Position numbers and translations under genes: made by a program. The notes under the pieces are model-generated. The model was not told where the DNA came from and did not search any database. It saw only the letters and a program-made list of their open reading frames with translations. This document shows positions 27,938 to 37,226 of a stretch of 64,000 nt of DNA, one piece after another. The stretch lies in contig JAFRBB010000029.1 of NCBI GenBank assembly GCA_017405085.1, positions 1 to 64,000 on the forward strand. Reading direction: 5' to 3'. Source of the stretch: Eubacteriaceae bacterium (GTDB lineage: Bacteria > Bacillota > Clostridia > Eubacteriales > Eubacteriaceae). How positions within the stretch are numbered: position 1 is the first letter of the stretch; each line of letters starts with the position of its first letter.

Positions 27938-28510
27938 TTAAGCGTTATCGTGATGTTCGGATGAGTAAGACTCGCTCTGATCTTGTCGTTGTTTATTTGT
28001 TGCTTTGAAAGATGTTGGCAAATAACGTAGTACAGCTCCTGAAATCACGCCGACGATAAGTCCTGCTGGAATCGCGAGCAAGATTAAAAAAGGCAAATAA
28101 TAGATAAGAATAGCAGGCGTTTTCATAAGAAGGGCGGCGGCGACAAGTTGTCCCAAATTGTGGCCAACCGCTCCCAAAATACTGATGAATATGAGAGAAG
28201 ATTTGCCTTTTTTGTTAAATTTGATCAGAACAAACATTACAATATAGCTGATGAGGCCACCGCTCAAGGAATATATTATGGAAGCCGGCGTGCCGAAGAG
28301 TACTCCCGAGATTATAATTCTGCTGATGAGAATAAAAAACGCGGAAAGGGGAGAAAGCAACGAAAAGCTGAGCAATGTAATTATATTTGACAAACCGATT
28401 TTTGCGCCAGGGATTGGAATAAATTGCGGAAACAATGATTCCACATAGCCTAACATGATGGAACAGGATAGTAAAACGGCCGATATGACTAAATGATGTG
28501 AGTTTTTCAA
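27938..28510 (-). CDS. Gx transporter family protein (Hpre_diP_synt_I type)
   Basis: A 190-residue membrane protein with five to six helices. It fits the family long annotated as heptaprenyl diphosphate synthase component I and now grouped with ECF-type S components: note the conserved PGAKIGLSNIITLLSF block near 35 and GAVGHNLGQLVAA near 115. The substrate is unknown; a quinone or isoprenoid precursor has been suggested for the family. Its start overlaps the end of the NusG-II gene by 4 bp (ATGA), so the two are co-translated. Confidence 0.85.
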   Translation of the reverse strand: MKNSHHLVISAVLLSCSIMLGYVESLFPQFIPIPGAKIGLSNIITLLSFSLLSPLSAFFILISRIIISGVLFGTPASIIYSLSGGLISYIVMFVLIKFNKKGKSSLIFISILGAVGHNLGQLVAAALLMKTPAILIYYLPFLILLAIPAGLIVGVISGAVLRYLPTSFKATNKQRQDQSESYSSEHHDNA

Positions 28511-28857
28511 TTTTCTCCTTTAGGGACAATTTCCAGAATTAAATGATGGGGAAGGCAGGCAATACTCTCTCCGATATCAGCAATCGCTTTTGTATGAACA
28601 CAAATTTGATTTTTGCAATTGGCTTCCTGTACAAAAGCTTTTCCTTCTTTGATGACGATGATATTATAATGATCGCCATCGACGATTTTCTCTTCGGTGT
28701 CTTTATGAAGAGGTATTGTCATGATTACCCGGTCATTTTGAGTTACGCGAAGAGCTTTGTCATTTTGATCGCCGGACATGAAAAAATGGGCGCCGAGCAA
28801 GATCAAAGCAATCAAAACCAAAAACATGATGACAATCATTTCTTTTCGCTTAATCAT
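28507..28857 (-). CDS. NusG domain II-containing membrane-anchored protein
   Basis: A 116-residue protein with one N-terminal membrane helix (about 7-26) and a NusG_II-like beta domain outside the membrane, containing CKNQICVHTKAIADIGESIACLPHHLILEI. The conserved NQxCxH and CLPHxL motifs with three cysteines are typical. Function is unknown; it regularly accompanies the Gx transporter gene, which suggests a shared electron-transfer or quinone-related job. GGAG lies 6 bp upstream of the ATG. Confidence 0.85.
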   Translation of the reverse strand: MIKRKEMIVIMFLVLIALILLGAHFFMSGDQNDKALRVTQNDRVIMTIPLHKDTEEKIVDGDHYNIIVIKEGKAFVQEANCKNQICVHTKAIADIGESIACLPHHLILEIVPKGEN

Positions 28858-29018
28858 TTATGCTCCTTTCGGATGAGCGTTTTTTCATCCGGTAAAAGTA
28901 TAACCGAAGCTGTCTCTTATCGCAAATATCTTTCAATTGCAAAAAAGCCACGCTTTAATTCAATGTATAACAGAATCTGCGAAAATAAAATATTCTTCAA
29001 AAAGATTTGAATCAATTC

Positions 29019-29047
29019 TTGACAAACGGAAAATTAAAGCTTATTAT
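29019..29047 (+). promoter_or_regulatory. Promoter of the tRNA-Leu gene
   Basis: TTGACA (29019-29024), a 17-bp spacer, TATTAT (29042-29047), ending 18 bp before the mature tRNA 5' end. Confidence 0.7.
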
Positions 29048-29065
29048 AGTTAAGCATTTGACATT

Positions 29066-29151
29066 GCGAGAGTGTTGGAATAGGCAGACAAGCACGTTTC
29101 AGAGGCGTGTGTACACCGTACGTACGGGTTCGACTCCCGTCTCTCGCACCA
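29066..29151 (+). tRNA. tRNA-Leu (anticodon CAG)
   Basis: An 86-nt class II tRNA with encoded CCA. The acceptor stem is GCGAGAG/CTCTCGC. The anticodon stem is CACGT/GCGTG with loop TTCAGAG, giving anticodon CAG at 29100-29102, which reads CUG leucine codons. A variable arm precedes the T arm (GGGTTCGACTCCC). The long variable arm and CCA end support a functional gene. It borders an AT-rich block. Confidence 0.95.
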
Positions 29152-29190
29152 TAGGTTAATCAGTTCGAGATTTTCGGACTTTAGATAAAT

Positions 29191-29218
29191 ATCAATCAGA
29201 AATGGTTGATTTTTTTTA
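29191..29218 (+). terminator. Terminator downstream of tRNA-Leu
   Basis: ATCAATC (29191-29197) pairs with GGTTGAT (29204-29210), followed by an unbroken T-run of eight or more. Confidence 0.7.
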
Positions 29219-29324
29219 TATCAAAGAATCAAATGCGCTATATATCATTGCCATTTAAGGAAAAAATTAATTTAAACACTAAAAACTAGAAACATGGTAA
29301 AATGATATCTAAAGGTGTATGTCC

Positions 29325-30443
29325 ATGAAATATGATAAAAATATAGAAAAAGATCAATTAGAACAAGTCAACGAACAACTAGTTCAATACATGAAGGATT
29401 ATCCCAAGAAGAAACTATCACTTACTGCTATCGGTAATTCGATTAGTACTGGATTTTCCTTTTCAGAACCCGGCAGATTATTGTTGGAAAGAAATCCTGA
29501 GTTGGTTAAATATGGAAAAAAACATGGATTGGAAGTTCAAACATATCATCTGGTAAGAAGTGAAAACAATAATGCACTCTCTGTGGCGAATTGGATTATT
29601 CAGAATTACAGTGAAAAGAATTCAAACAATTGGAACAGAACTGATTTTAGACGTGCGATAGAAAAAGGCAATCCTTTATTCACAGAAGAGGAAATTGAAA
29701 AGTATTTTTCTGGCGGTTCTGAAAAAGGAGTCCAGGACGTTATATTTGACACAGATATAGACAACGCCAATATTGTTATTTTAAATTTAGGAACAGGATC
29801 ATTTTTGGATGTAATTATTAGGCATGGCGCTTTAACTGCTCCGAATATCTTCGGTTCTCTGGAAAGAGGGATATATGGTATTAATTCTATTCTCGAATTG
29901 ATTCAAAACAATAATCGAAACCATCAATCCAATACACAGGTTCTTTTATGCGGTGCTCCCAGATTGGTTAATTTATCAATAACCGATATCTTTATGAATT
30001 CAAAAATTTTGAAAGATGGTTTGGGATTTGCGAATGTGACCTATGTGCCTCCATTTCCCAGACAAGCTTTTTATAAAACACCAAATGGACGTATTATCCC
30101 GGATCCGCATTATAATCAAGCTGAATATTATCATTTTTTGTCTATCCTAGAAAATAATATCATTGATAATTATTATATCAGAGATTTGACGATTGATTTA
30201 GATAGAACAATATTCCAGATCAGCAATGATAATGATATACATGGAACTCACTATTCTAAAAGCGATATCTTAAATGTGATTGACGAATCTGCTAAAAAGT
30301 ATGAAAGTCAAACAGGGGATTATAATTATTATATTGATTTTATTCACACTTATATCAAAAACAGATATCCTTTTGATTATTACAGAAGCTCACCGGAACA
30401 CAATATTGCCGAAGATCTAAAAGAATTGAAAAAAAACCATTAA
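29325..30443 (+). CDS. SGNH/GDSL-like hydrolase, first of a pair
   Basis: A 372-residue soluble protein without a signal peptide. Block I resembles an SGNH esterase (LTAIGNSISTGFS near residue 33, with Ser in place), followed by NLGTGSF near 163, which could be the GxND-type block, and a late DIHGTHYSKSD stretch near 305 that could supply Asp/His. The match is to fold signatures rather than to a named family. Coding sequence is AT-rich compared with its neighbours. The start at 29325 has AAAGGTG 7 bp upstream; ATG 29319 is an alternative. It is followed at short spacing by a second SGNH-like gene. Confidence 0.6.
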   Translation: MKYDKNIEKDQLEQVNEQLVQYMKDYPKKKLSLTAIGNSISTGFSFSEPGRLLLERNPELVKYGKKHGLEVQTYHLVRSENNNALSVANWIIQNYSEKNSNNWNRTDFRRAIEKGNPLFTEEEIEKYFSGGSEKGVQDVIFDTDIDNANIVILNLGTGSFLDVIIRHGALTAPNIFGSLERGIYGINSILELIQNNNRNHQSNTQVLLCGAPRLVNLSITDIFMNSKILKDGLGFANVTYVPPFPRQAFYKTPNGRIIPDPHYNQAEYYHFLSILENNIIDNYYIRDLTIDLDRTIFQISNDNDIHGTHYSKSDILNVIDESAKKYESQTGDYNYYIDFIHTYIKNRYPFDYYRSSPEHNIAEDLKELKKNH

Positions 30444-30486
30444 TTGTCATCTGTTTTTGTCAATGATGATAAGGAAAGAGATTGTT

Positions 30487-31335
30487 TTGAAAGAACTACA
30501 AGTGTTTTGCGGCGTTAACTCATTGGGGATGCCGTATACGAGAGACAATAAAAATCATATCGGATTTTATGATGTGGTTATTAAAGAATTGATAAGAAAA
30601 GGTTACGGTGTTTCCGGTTTGAATTTTTCACGGCTGGACAACAATCATACTTGGGATTTTGAAGATAATTTAACGAAAGACCGCAGCATTGCATATCTTA
30701 AAAAATTGCAAATCCAATCAATTGACGATTTAAGAAATACCAATGCTTTATTTAAATTAGTTGTTCCCGATAGCTTTAAACACACAATAAATATCATGCC
30801 TTCAGACTATGATATCACATTAAAATCATTATATTTGATGGCTGAAAATCCGATTTTTATCTATAGCGCAGGTCCCAATGATTTATTTTCTTATATTCGA
30901 TCCGGTCCTTTTGAATTGATTGAAAAAAAAGTCAGAGATCAATTACCAAAAGATATCATCCCTGTATTAAAACAATGTATTGGGAATGTCAAAAATAATT
31001 GGGAGCTTCTTTTTCAACTAAATTCTAAAGTGAAAATAGTTGCTCTGAGTCATTTTTATTCACCATTATATGATAAGCTTCAAAAGATTATATATTTCCA
31101 AGAATTATTGGAAAACAGACACACAAAATATGAAGATGTATATATGAAAGTCACCGGTTTGTATAACGATATGTTGTCAGAAGCAAGCGAAAAATATGAT
31201 TTTGTTGATTATTGTGATATCACCTTTCTTAATAATTATTGCGCCCCAATGGACTTTCACCCGAATACAAAAGGAAACGAATTGATTGGCGAAGCGATTA
31301 TCGAAAAATTAGAACGAAAGCTTGACAAAAAATGA
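30487..31335 (+). CDS. SGNH/GDSL-like hydrolase, second of a pair
   Basis: A soluble protein of about 282 residues. Family signatures are SAGPNDLF (GxND block) near 132 and DFHPNTKGNELIGEAI (the Asp-x2-His catalytic block) near 257. Block I is degenerate (VFCGVNSLGMP), with serine in an NSLG context. No signal peptide. TTG 30487 is preferred because GGAAAGAG lies 6 bp upstream; ATGs at 30463 and 30466 are alternatives without a good site. Same AT-rich composition as the preceding gene, about 40 bp downstream, so probably one transcript. Substrate unknown. Confidence 0.65.
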   Translation: MKELQVFCGVNSLGMPYTRDNKNHIGFYDVVIKELIRKGYGVSGLNFSRLDNNHTWDFEDNLTKDRSIAYLKKLQIQSIDDLRNTNALFKLVVPDSFKHTINIMPSDYDITLKSLYLMAENPIFIYSAGPNDLFSYIRSGPFELIEKKVRDQLPKDIIPVLKQCIGNVKNNWELLFQLNSKVKIVALSHFYSPLYDKLQKIIYFQELLENRHTKYEDVYMKVTGLYNDMLSEASEKYDFVDYCDITFLNNYCAPMDFHPNTKGNELIGEAIIEKLERKLDKK

Positions 31336-31443
31336 TCGGAAAGACAATTTTCTAAACCATAGAAAGAAAAACAAGAATGCGTATTATGCAATTGCCTTTG
31401 CCTTATATTTTATCTCTCATCGCGATTGTCTATTCGCAAAATT

Positions 31444-31478
31444 GAAGGCTGAACAACAAAAACCGTTGTTCAGCCTTC
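31444..31478. terminator. Perfect 14-bp inverted repeat between convergent genes
   Basis: GAAGGCTGAACAAC (31444-31457) and GTTGTTCAGCCTTC (31465-31478) around AAAAACC. Neither strand shows a long T-run, so it is a probable but not typical bidirectional terminator. Confidence 0.5.
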
Positions 31479-31544
31479 GCGTTATAACGAATTGGGATGT
31501 CCGAGAGATGTTTTATCGAAAGAAATATTTTACATTGTCGACTG

Positions 31545-31922
31545 TTAACTTACTCGCATGACAGAAACAGGAATCCCTAGAATATTGATTTTATCTTGAT
31601 CAACCATTTCTTCACTGTCATCGTAAGGGTTTAAATTGGTTAAGATAACTTTTCCATCGATAAGCTTAATATGTTTGAGCATTACTGTATCATCTATTGA
31701 TAATAAAGCGTCGCCCTCATCGGGACAGTCATTTTGAATCTTGATAATAACAATGTCGTCTTTCAGATAACGATCATACATGTCGTTATTATTTAAAATG
31801 ACGTATAGGTAATCTCCATCATGACGATGCGTTTTGGGAATGTCGTCCCATTCGAGTGTTTTTGATTGGTAAAGATCGGGCTGAACCGGCGAAAAAGCCG
31901 ATACGTTATGGTCAAATTTCAT
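31545..31922 (-). CDS. Free-standing S24/LexA-like domain protein, probably catalytically inactive
   Basis: A 125-residue protein that aligns by eye with the C-terminal peptidase domain of LexA/CI-type regulators: YVILNNNDMYDRYLKDDIVII corresponds to the V-x-GDSM-x-P-x-GD-x-V block, EGDALLSIDD to the following strand, and VMLKHIKLIDGKVIL to the segment with the catalytic lysine. The nucleophilic serine position reads NNDM instead of GDSM, so autoproteolysis is not expected. There is no helix-turn-helix domain. AGGAGG lies 7 bp upstream. A binding or decoy role is possible but is inference. Confidence 0.65.
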   Translation of the reverse strand: MKFDHNVSAFSPVQPDLYQSKTLEWDDIPKTHRHDGDYLYVILNNNDMYDRYLKDDIVIIKIQNDCPDEGDALLSIDDTVMLKHIKLIDGKVILTNLNPYDDSEEMVDQDKINILGIPVSVMRVS

Positions 31923-32050
31923 AATTTCCTCCTAATCGAGTTCATCGCGCATTTATTTTTGAATGTCAAATTAGTATAACGCAAATCCTGCTTGAATTAA
32001 ACAAGATCCTTCGTTATAATCAAAAATAATTTCCATTAGGGAGAAAGAAA

Positions 32051-32785
32051 ATGCTCAATATCTTTAAAAAATACAGTTTTTGGATCGCAATCGTGGCCAT
32101 TATGCTGCTGCTTTTGACTTGGATCAGTCTCGGAGCTTCGACAAAATATAACCTCGATCAAAGCAATAAAGAATTGATTCGAGGTGTTGATGTATCATCT
32201 TATCAGGGAGAAATCAATTGGGAAGCTTTTGATGCACAAGATATCCGTTTTGCTTTTATCAAAGCAACGGAAGGCAGTTATTACGCTGACGAGACATTCG
32301 AAAAAAATGCCGAAGCCGCCGAGAGACACGGGATCTATGTCGGCGCTTATCTGTTTTTTGATTATAAAGACGATGCCCAAAAACAAGCTGAGCTTTTTAT
32401 TAAAACCGTTCCTAAAAAAGCAAAACGCCTGCCGCCGGTGGTTGATATCGAGAATTTGCCGTTGGATGATTTATCTTCCTATGATGAGACCATCTCCAAA
32501 ATCAATTCGATTGTCATTCAACTCAAGGAGGTTTACGGCAAGACACCGATTCTCTATATCAATCATAATATCTATGACACTTATGTCGCCACTCGCTTTT
32601 TAGACTGTCCGATTTGGATCAGTGATTACACCAGCGCGGAGCCTTCACTTTCCGACGGCAGAAAATGGACGTTTTGGCAGTATTCCAACCGCGGTCTTTT
32701 ATTTGAGACAAAAGGGGCCGAACGCTTTGTGGACATGAATCTGTTTAACGGGAATATTGATTCTCTTAAAGCATTTCTTAATTAA
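32051..32785 (+). CDS. Membrane-anchored GH25 lysozyme
   Basis: A 244-residue protein with an N-terminal signal anchor (about 9-28) and a glycoside hydrolase family 25 domain from 44: RGVDVSSYQGEINW carries the first catalytic Asp, DIEN near 132 holds the catalytic Glu, and the barrel closes with WTFWQYS and FVDMNLFNG. It should cut the N-acetylmuramic acid to N-acetylglucosamine bond of peptidoglycan on the outer face. No cell wall-binding repeats follow. AGGGAG lies upstream of the ATG. It stands alone between a convergent gene and topA. Confidence 0.92.
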   Translation: MLNIFKKYSFWIAIVAIMLLLLTWISLGASTKYNLDQSNKELIRGVDVSSYQGEINWEAFDAQDIRFAFIKATEGSYYADETFEKNAEAAERHGIYVGAYLFFDYKDDAQKQAELFIKTVPKKAKRLPPVVDIENLPLDDLSSYDETISKINSIVIQLKEVYGKTPILYINHNIYDTYVATRFLDCPIWISDYTSAEPSLSDGRKWTFWQYSNRGLLFETKGAERFVDMNLFNGNIDSLKAFLN

Positions 32786-32925
32786 AATGTTTTAATATTT
32801 TCAATTAGTTTCATCGAAGCCTCACTGGAAAATCGAGTTGATCGCTATTTGATTCCTCGTTCTTCCGATGACATTTTGATGACATCACATCAAGACAACA
32901 AGACGAGTTACAGAGTCGCATGATC

Positions 32926-32955
32926 TTGCCGGTATTTTTGCCGGCAAAATATAAT
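32926..32955 (+). promoter_or_regulatory. topA promoter with overlapping inverted repeat
   Basis: TTGCCG (32926-32931), 18-bp spacer, TATAAT (32950-32955). The repeat TTGCCGG (32926-32932) with CCGGCAA (32941-32947) covers the -35 and much of the spacer, so it could be an operator. Confidence 0.5.
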
Positions 32956-32992
32956 ATAAACAGGAATTTAGAAGCAGCAGGAGGAAGCGCTT

Positions 32993-35050
32993 TTGAGTAC
33001 GTTAGTAATTGTGGAATCGCCGGCTAAGGCGAAAACCATAAAAAAATATTTGCCCAATGGATATCGGGTTCAGGCAACGATGGGCCATGTGATTGATTTG
33101 CCCAAAAGTCGTATCGGAATACATATTGATGATCACTTCAAACCGGACTATATCACCATTCGCGGCAAAGGGGAATTGTTGAACACTTTAAAGAAAGAAG
33201 CGAAAAAAAGCGATACGATTCTTCTGGCAACGGACCCCGACCGCGAAGGGGAAGCTATTTCTTGGCATGTTGCCAATTCTCTCGGTATTGCTCCCGCGAG
33301 CGCTTGCCGGATTGAATTTCATGAAATAACAAAAAACGCAGTCAATCAGGCGTTGGACAACGTCCGTGCCATTGATATGGATTTGGTTAATGCCCAACAA
33401 GCACGCCGGGTATTGGATCGCCTGGTGGGCTATTCTTTAAGCCCTTTCCTGTGGGATAAGGTAAAAAAAGGGCTCAGCGGCGGCCGCGTTCAATCCGTTG
33501 TCACGCGTATTATCGTTGACAGAGAAAAAGAAATCGAAAATTTTGTTCCCGAAGAATATTGGAAGATTGCCCTGTCATTAAAACATGATGACTCTGCGCC
33601 TTTCACAGCAGATTTTTATTCGGAAAACGGCAAGAAAATTTCAATTCCAAATGAAGATGAAGCGAATCGCATCGAAAAGATCATCAATGACCACCGTGAC
33701 GCTATTGAGGTCGGTGAGGTTGATACAAAGGTGAAATATCAAAGGCCGCCTTTGCCGTTTACCACCAGCACCTTGCAACAGACAGCCTATAAAGCCCTCG
33801 GATTTAATACGCAACGCACCATGCGCGTGGCCCAACAACTTTTCGAAGGGGTGAATATTGCAGGAAGAGGGCAAATCGGATTGATTACTTATATTCGAAC
33901 CGATTCCACCAGACTCGCAGCGGAGGCGGTGGACGCCGCTCATCGTTTGATCGAAAATCGTTTTGGAGATAACTACCTTGGAAACGGCAAAAAAGCTGCT
34001 AAAAAGAAAAATATCCAAGACGCTCACGAAGCCATCCGCCCCGTCGATGTGTTTTTGACACCAACAGATGTCAAAGAATCATTGGAAAGCGATCAATATC
34101 GGCTTTATAAATTAATTTGGGAACGTATGATTGCCGGTCAGATGGCCTCTGCCGTCTATGATCACGCCAAAGCCGATGTCCTCTGCGGACCGCTGAAGTT
34201 TGTCGTGAACGGCGAAGTGATGCGCTTTGACGGATTTACTCGAATCTTGACTTCCGCCGCCAAAAAAGACAATCCGTTACCGGAACTAAAAAAAGGCCTC
34301 TCTCTGGATTTACTGAAAATCAATAAGGAACAGAAATTTACGCAACCGCCTGCCCGTTTCAACGAAGCGTCGTTGGTAAAATACCTGGAAGAAAACGGCA
34401 TTGGCCGTCCGAGTACCTATGCGCCGACCATCGCAACGATTAAGAATCGTTATTACGTCGAGGTCAAAAATAAGCTGTTTTATCCGACAGAATTGGGAAG
34501 ACAGGTTACGGAACTGATGGAGACCTATTTCCCCGATATTGTCGATGTCAAATTCACGGCGAAAATGGAAAATGAGCTCGATGAGGTGGCCAAAGGAAAC
34601 CGTGATTGGGTTGAACTGATGGAAGGCTTTTACACCCCTTTCGAAAAGGAAATGTCCCATGCCAAGAGCACCGCGAAGAGCGTTAAAATCGAAGATCCGC
34701 TCTCTGACGAGTTTTGCGAGCTTTGCGGCAGGCAAATGGTCATCAAAAACGGTAAATACGGTAAGTTTCTTGCATGTCCCGGTTATCCCGATTGCAAAAA
34801 CACCAAACCGTATCTGGAAAAAACCGGTGGAATTTGCCCTGAATGCGGGGGAGATCTGGTTAAGCGCAAATCAAAAAAGGGACGGACTTTCTATTCCTGT
34901 TCTAACTATCCCGATTGCGATTATGTCAGCTGGGACGCGCCGACATCCCAAAAATGTCCGGTTTGCGGCAATACCATGTTTACCAAGGGATTCGGGAAAC
35001 GCAAAAAAGTTTATTGCGCGCATTGTCAGTCCCATGAAAAAGCCGATTGA
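32993..35050 (+). CDS. topA: DNA topoisomerase I
   Basis: Type IA topoisomerase that relaxes negative supercoils. The 685-residue protein starts with the Toprim domain ([15 protein letters not shown], then [14 protein letters not shown] near 80), has the catalytic tyrosine in [10 protein letters not shown] near 298, and the [11 protein letters not shown]-like block ([26 protein letters not shown]) near 450. Three C-terminal zinc-ribbon units with CxxC pairs occupy about 575-685. TTG start, supported by AGGAGGAAG 8 bp upstream. It leads the topA-hslV-hslU block. Confidence 0.96.
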   Translation: MSTLVIVESPAKAKTIKKYLPNGYRVQATMGHVIDLPKSRIGIHIDDHFKPDYITIRGKGELLNTLKKEAKKSDTILLATDPDREGEAISWHVANSLGIAPASACRIEFHEITKNAVNQALDNVRAIDMDLVNAQQARRVLDRLVGYSLSPFLWDKVKKGLSGGRVQSVVTRIIVDREKEIENFVPEEYWKIALSLKHDDSAPFTADFYSENGKKISIPNEDEANRIEKIINDHRDAIEVGEVDTKVKYQRPPLPFTTSTLQQTAYKALGFNTQRTMRVAQQLFEGVNIAGRGQIGLITYIRTDSTRLAAEAVDAAHRLIENRFGDNYLGNGKKAAKKKNIQDAHEAIRPVDVFLTPTDVKESLESDQYRLYKLIWERMIAGQMASAVYDHAKADVLCGPLKFVVNGEVMRFDGFTRILTSAAKKDNPLPELKKGLSLDLLKINKEQKFTQPPARFNEASLVKYLEENGIGRPSTYAPTIATIKNRYYVEVKNKLFYPTELGRQVTELMETYFPDIVDVKFTAKMENELDEVAKGNRDWVELMEGFYTPFEKEMSHAKSTAKSVKIEDPLSDEFCELCGRQMVIKNGKYGKFLACPGYPDCKNTKPYLEKTGGICPECGGDLVKRKSKKGRTFYSCSNYPDCDYVSWDAPTSQKCPVCGNTMFTKGFGKRKKVYCAHCQSHEKAD

Positions 35051-35106
35051 CGGCACTTCAACAAAGAAATTATCAAAACCTAGCAGATAAATCATCGGAG
35101 GAAACT

Positions 35107-35637
35107 ATGTTAAAAGCAACAACGATTATCGGCATTCGGCATAATGGAAAGTCCGCCATTGCCGGAGACGGTCAGGTGACGATGGGCGAATCGGTCATCA
35201 TGAAAAAAACAGCAAAAAAAGTCAGAAGGCTCTATCACGGCAAAGTCATTTCCGGATTCGCGGGCACCGTTGCCGACGCGTTTACCCTGGCGGAGCTTTT
35301 TGAGCACAAGCTTGAGGAATACAACGGTAACCTTCGCAGAGCCGCCGTAGAACTCGCCAAAGACTGGCGCTCTGACAAGGTCTTACGAAAACTCGAGGCC
35401 CTTTTGATTGTGATGGACGCCGAGGATATGCTGATTATTTCCGGCACCGGTGAAGTCATTGAGCCCGATGACGGCATCGCGGCCATCGGTTCGGGCGGCA
35501 ATTATGCCCTTGCTGCGGCCAGAGCCTTAAAAGCCCATTCAGACTTAAGTGCCGAAGAAATCGCTTATGAATCTCTGAAAATCGCGTCGGACATTTGCGT
35601 GTATACCAACGACAATATCATCGTCGAAAGTCTTTAA
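35107..35637 (+). CDS. hslV: HslV (ClpQ) protease subunit
   Basis: Threonine-type peptidase of the HslUV two-component ATP-dependent protease. The 176-residue product begins [25 protein letters not shown]; as in other Bacillota, a short leader precedes the catalytic Thr, which should be exposed by processing. Typical [18 protein letters not shown] and [14 protein letters not shown] motifs follow. ATG 35107 follows GGAGG by 6 bp; the upstream open frame overlaps topA. It is followed after 18 bp by hslU. The trmFO and codV genes found in this neighbourhood in Bacillus are absent. Confidence 0.95.
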   Translation: MLKATTIIGIRHNGKSAIAGDGQVTMGESVIMKKTAKKVRRLYHGKVISGFAGTVADAFTLAELFEHKLEEYNGNLRRAAVELAKDWRSDKVLRKLEALLIVMDAEDMLIISGTGEVIEPDDGIAAIGSGGNYALAAARALKAHSDLSAEEIAYESLKIASDICVYTNDNIIVESL

Positions 35638-35655
35638 TCAGTCCGGAGGATGACC

Positions 35656-37092
35656 ATGAAAAAAGAAATGAAAGATTTGACCCCCAGGGTCATTGTTAAT
35701 GAGCTTGATCGCTATATTATCGGTCAGGAGAAAGCCAAAAAAGCCGTCGCGGTGGCCTTAAGAAACCGATATCGCCGCTCGTTGCTTTCCGAGGAAATCC
35801 GAGAAGAAATCACGCCGAAAAACATTATTTTGATGGGGCCGACCGGTGTCGGGAAAACCGAAATCGCCAGACGTATCGCCAGATTGGTCAAAGCACCTTT
35901 TATTAAGGTGGAAGCCACAAAATTTACCGAAGTGGGCTATGTCGGACGGGATGTGGAGTCCATGGTCAGAGATCTGGTAACTACGTCTGTCCGAATGGTG
36001 CAAAGCCAAAAAATGGAAGAAGTGAAAAACGAAGCCGAAAAACGGGCCAACCGGATCATCCTGGATGCCTTAGCGCCGAAAATCAAAGCCGAGAACAAAA
36101 AAGAAACCTTGGTTAATCCCTTTGATCTGCTTTCCAAAAGCATGTCAGGCGCTGTATCAGATGACACAGACGATGAGGCAGAAAGCCCTGAAGAAAAACG
36201 ACGCCGTCTTGAGAAAAGAGACGAAATCGAAAAAGCCCTGCTTGCCGGTGAATTGGAAGATGAGGTCATCGACATTGAAGTAGATGATGATTTGTCCAAA
36301 TCTATCGGCGTTATGGCTGGTATGAGCGAAGATATGACCATCGAAATCGGAAACATTTTTGATGGCTTGATGCCCGGCAAAAAGAAAAAGAAAAAACGTC
36401 ATCTTTCCGTGAAGGATGCTCGAGAAGTGCTCATCAATCAAGAAGGTCAAAAGCTCATTGACATGGACGAAGTGCACGAACAAGGCTTACGGGAAGCCGA
36501 ACAAAACGGTATTATTTTTATCGATGAAATTGACAAAATTATCGCAAGCGGTGCTGCCGCCAAGGGCCCGGATGTGTCACGGGAAGGGGTTCAGCGGGAT
36601 ATTCTTCCGATTGTCGAAGGGAGCACCATCAACACCAAATACGGACCGGTTAAAACAGATTTTATGCTTTTTATCGGTGCCGGTGCTTTTCATGTAGCAA
36701 AAATCGAAGACATGATTCCCGAGCTTCAAGGGCGCTTCCCGGTAAGCGTCACGTTGGAAAGCCTGACAGTGGATGATTTTGTCGCCATTTTAACGCAACC
36801 CGAAAACGCCGTCGTCAAACAATACACGGCTCTTTTGGGAACCGAAGGCATTCATCTGCAATTTGAAGAAGACGCTCTCCGGGCCATTGCGGAAATCGCC
36901 TTTAACAAAAACGAGGAAGAAGAGAATATCGGCGCTAGAAGACTCCACACCGTGTTTGAAGAACTTCTGGAAGAAGTGTCCTTTTACGCCAGTGAATATG
37001 ACCGGGACGTCTTTGTTATTGACACAAATTATGTGCATTCGGTCTTTAAATCCGAAGAAAAAGCAAAAAGTTACGATAAATATTTACTTTAA
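35656..37092 (+). CDS. hslU: HslU (ClpY) ATPase subunit
   Basis: AAA+ unfoldase partner of HslV. The 478-residue protein has Walker A GPTGVGKT near 60, an acidic intermediate (I) domain about 120-260 rich in Glu/Lys, Walker B FIDEIDKI near 286, GAFHVAK near 336, the sensor-2 GARRLHT near 425, and a C-terminus ending in YLL that can dock into HslV. GGAGG lies 5 bp before ATG 35656; an ATG 6 bp earlier overlaps that site. The usual downstream codY is replaced by rpsB. Confidence 0.95.
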   Translation: MKKEMKDLTPRVIVNELDRYIIGQEKAKKAVAVALRNRYRRSLLSEEIREEITPKNIILMGPTGVGKTEIARRIARLVKAPFIKVEATKFTEVGYVGRDVESMVRDLVTTSVRMVQSQKMEEVKNEAEKRANRIILDALAPKIKAENKKETLVNPFDLLSKSMSGAVSDDTDDEAESPEEKRRRLEKRDEIEKALLAGELEDEVIDIEVDDDLSKSIGVMAGMSEDMTIEIGNIFDGLMPGKKKKKKRHLSVKDAREVLINQEGQKLIDMDEVHEQGLREAEQNGIIFIDEIDKIIASGAAAKGPDVSREGVQRDILPIVEGSTINTKYGPVKTDFMLFIGAGAFHVAKIEDMIPELQGRFPVSVTLESLTVDDFVAILTQPENAVVKQYTALLGTEGIHLQFEEDALRAIAEIAFNKNEEEENIGARRLHTVFEELLEEVSFYASEYDRDVFVIDTNYVHSVFKSEEKAKSYDKYLL

Positions 37093-37095
37093 TCC

Positions 37096-37124
37096 TTGCA
37101 TCTATCGGAATTATCCGTTAAAAT
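37096..37124 (+). promoter_or_regulatory. rpsB promoter
   Basis: TTGCAT (37096-37101), 17-bp spacer, TAAAAT (37119-37124), beginning just after the hslU stop codon. Confidence 0.6.
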
Positions 37125-37146
37125 ACAAAAGTTGTATCAATACTCA

Positions 37147-37204
37147 CATTTTCCAAAGGCGGCTCCGGTGCCTTCGGGTGAAACCCCGCCGAAAAAGGAA
37201 AATG
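37147..37204 (+). ncRNA. Structured 5' leader of rpsB
   Basis: Long hairpin: CATTTTCC (37147-37154) pairs with GGAAAATG (37197-37204); GGCGG (37158-37162) with CCGCC (37186-37190); a central GGT/ACC helix and a C(TTCG)G tetraloop at about 37172-37177. The structure ends 12 nt before the rpsB Shine-Dalgarno sequence. Autoregulation by ribosomal protein S2 is the obvious hypothesis, but I do not recognise a catalogued motif. Confidence 0.5.
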
Positions 37205-37226
37205 GAAGAAAAACCAGGAGGACATT

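Noticed and set aside
29066-31500. tRNA-Leu as an integration site with a repeated 3' end
   Set aside because: No second copy of the tRNA 3' end (GTCTCTCGCACCA) was found up to 31.5 kb and no integrase gene is present, so classic att-site evidence is missing.
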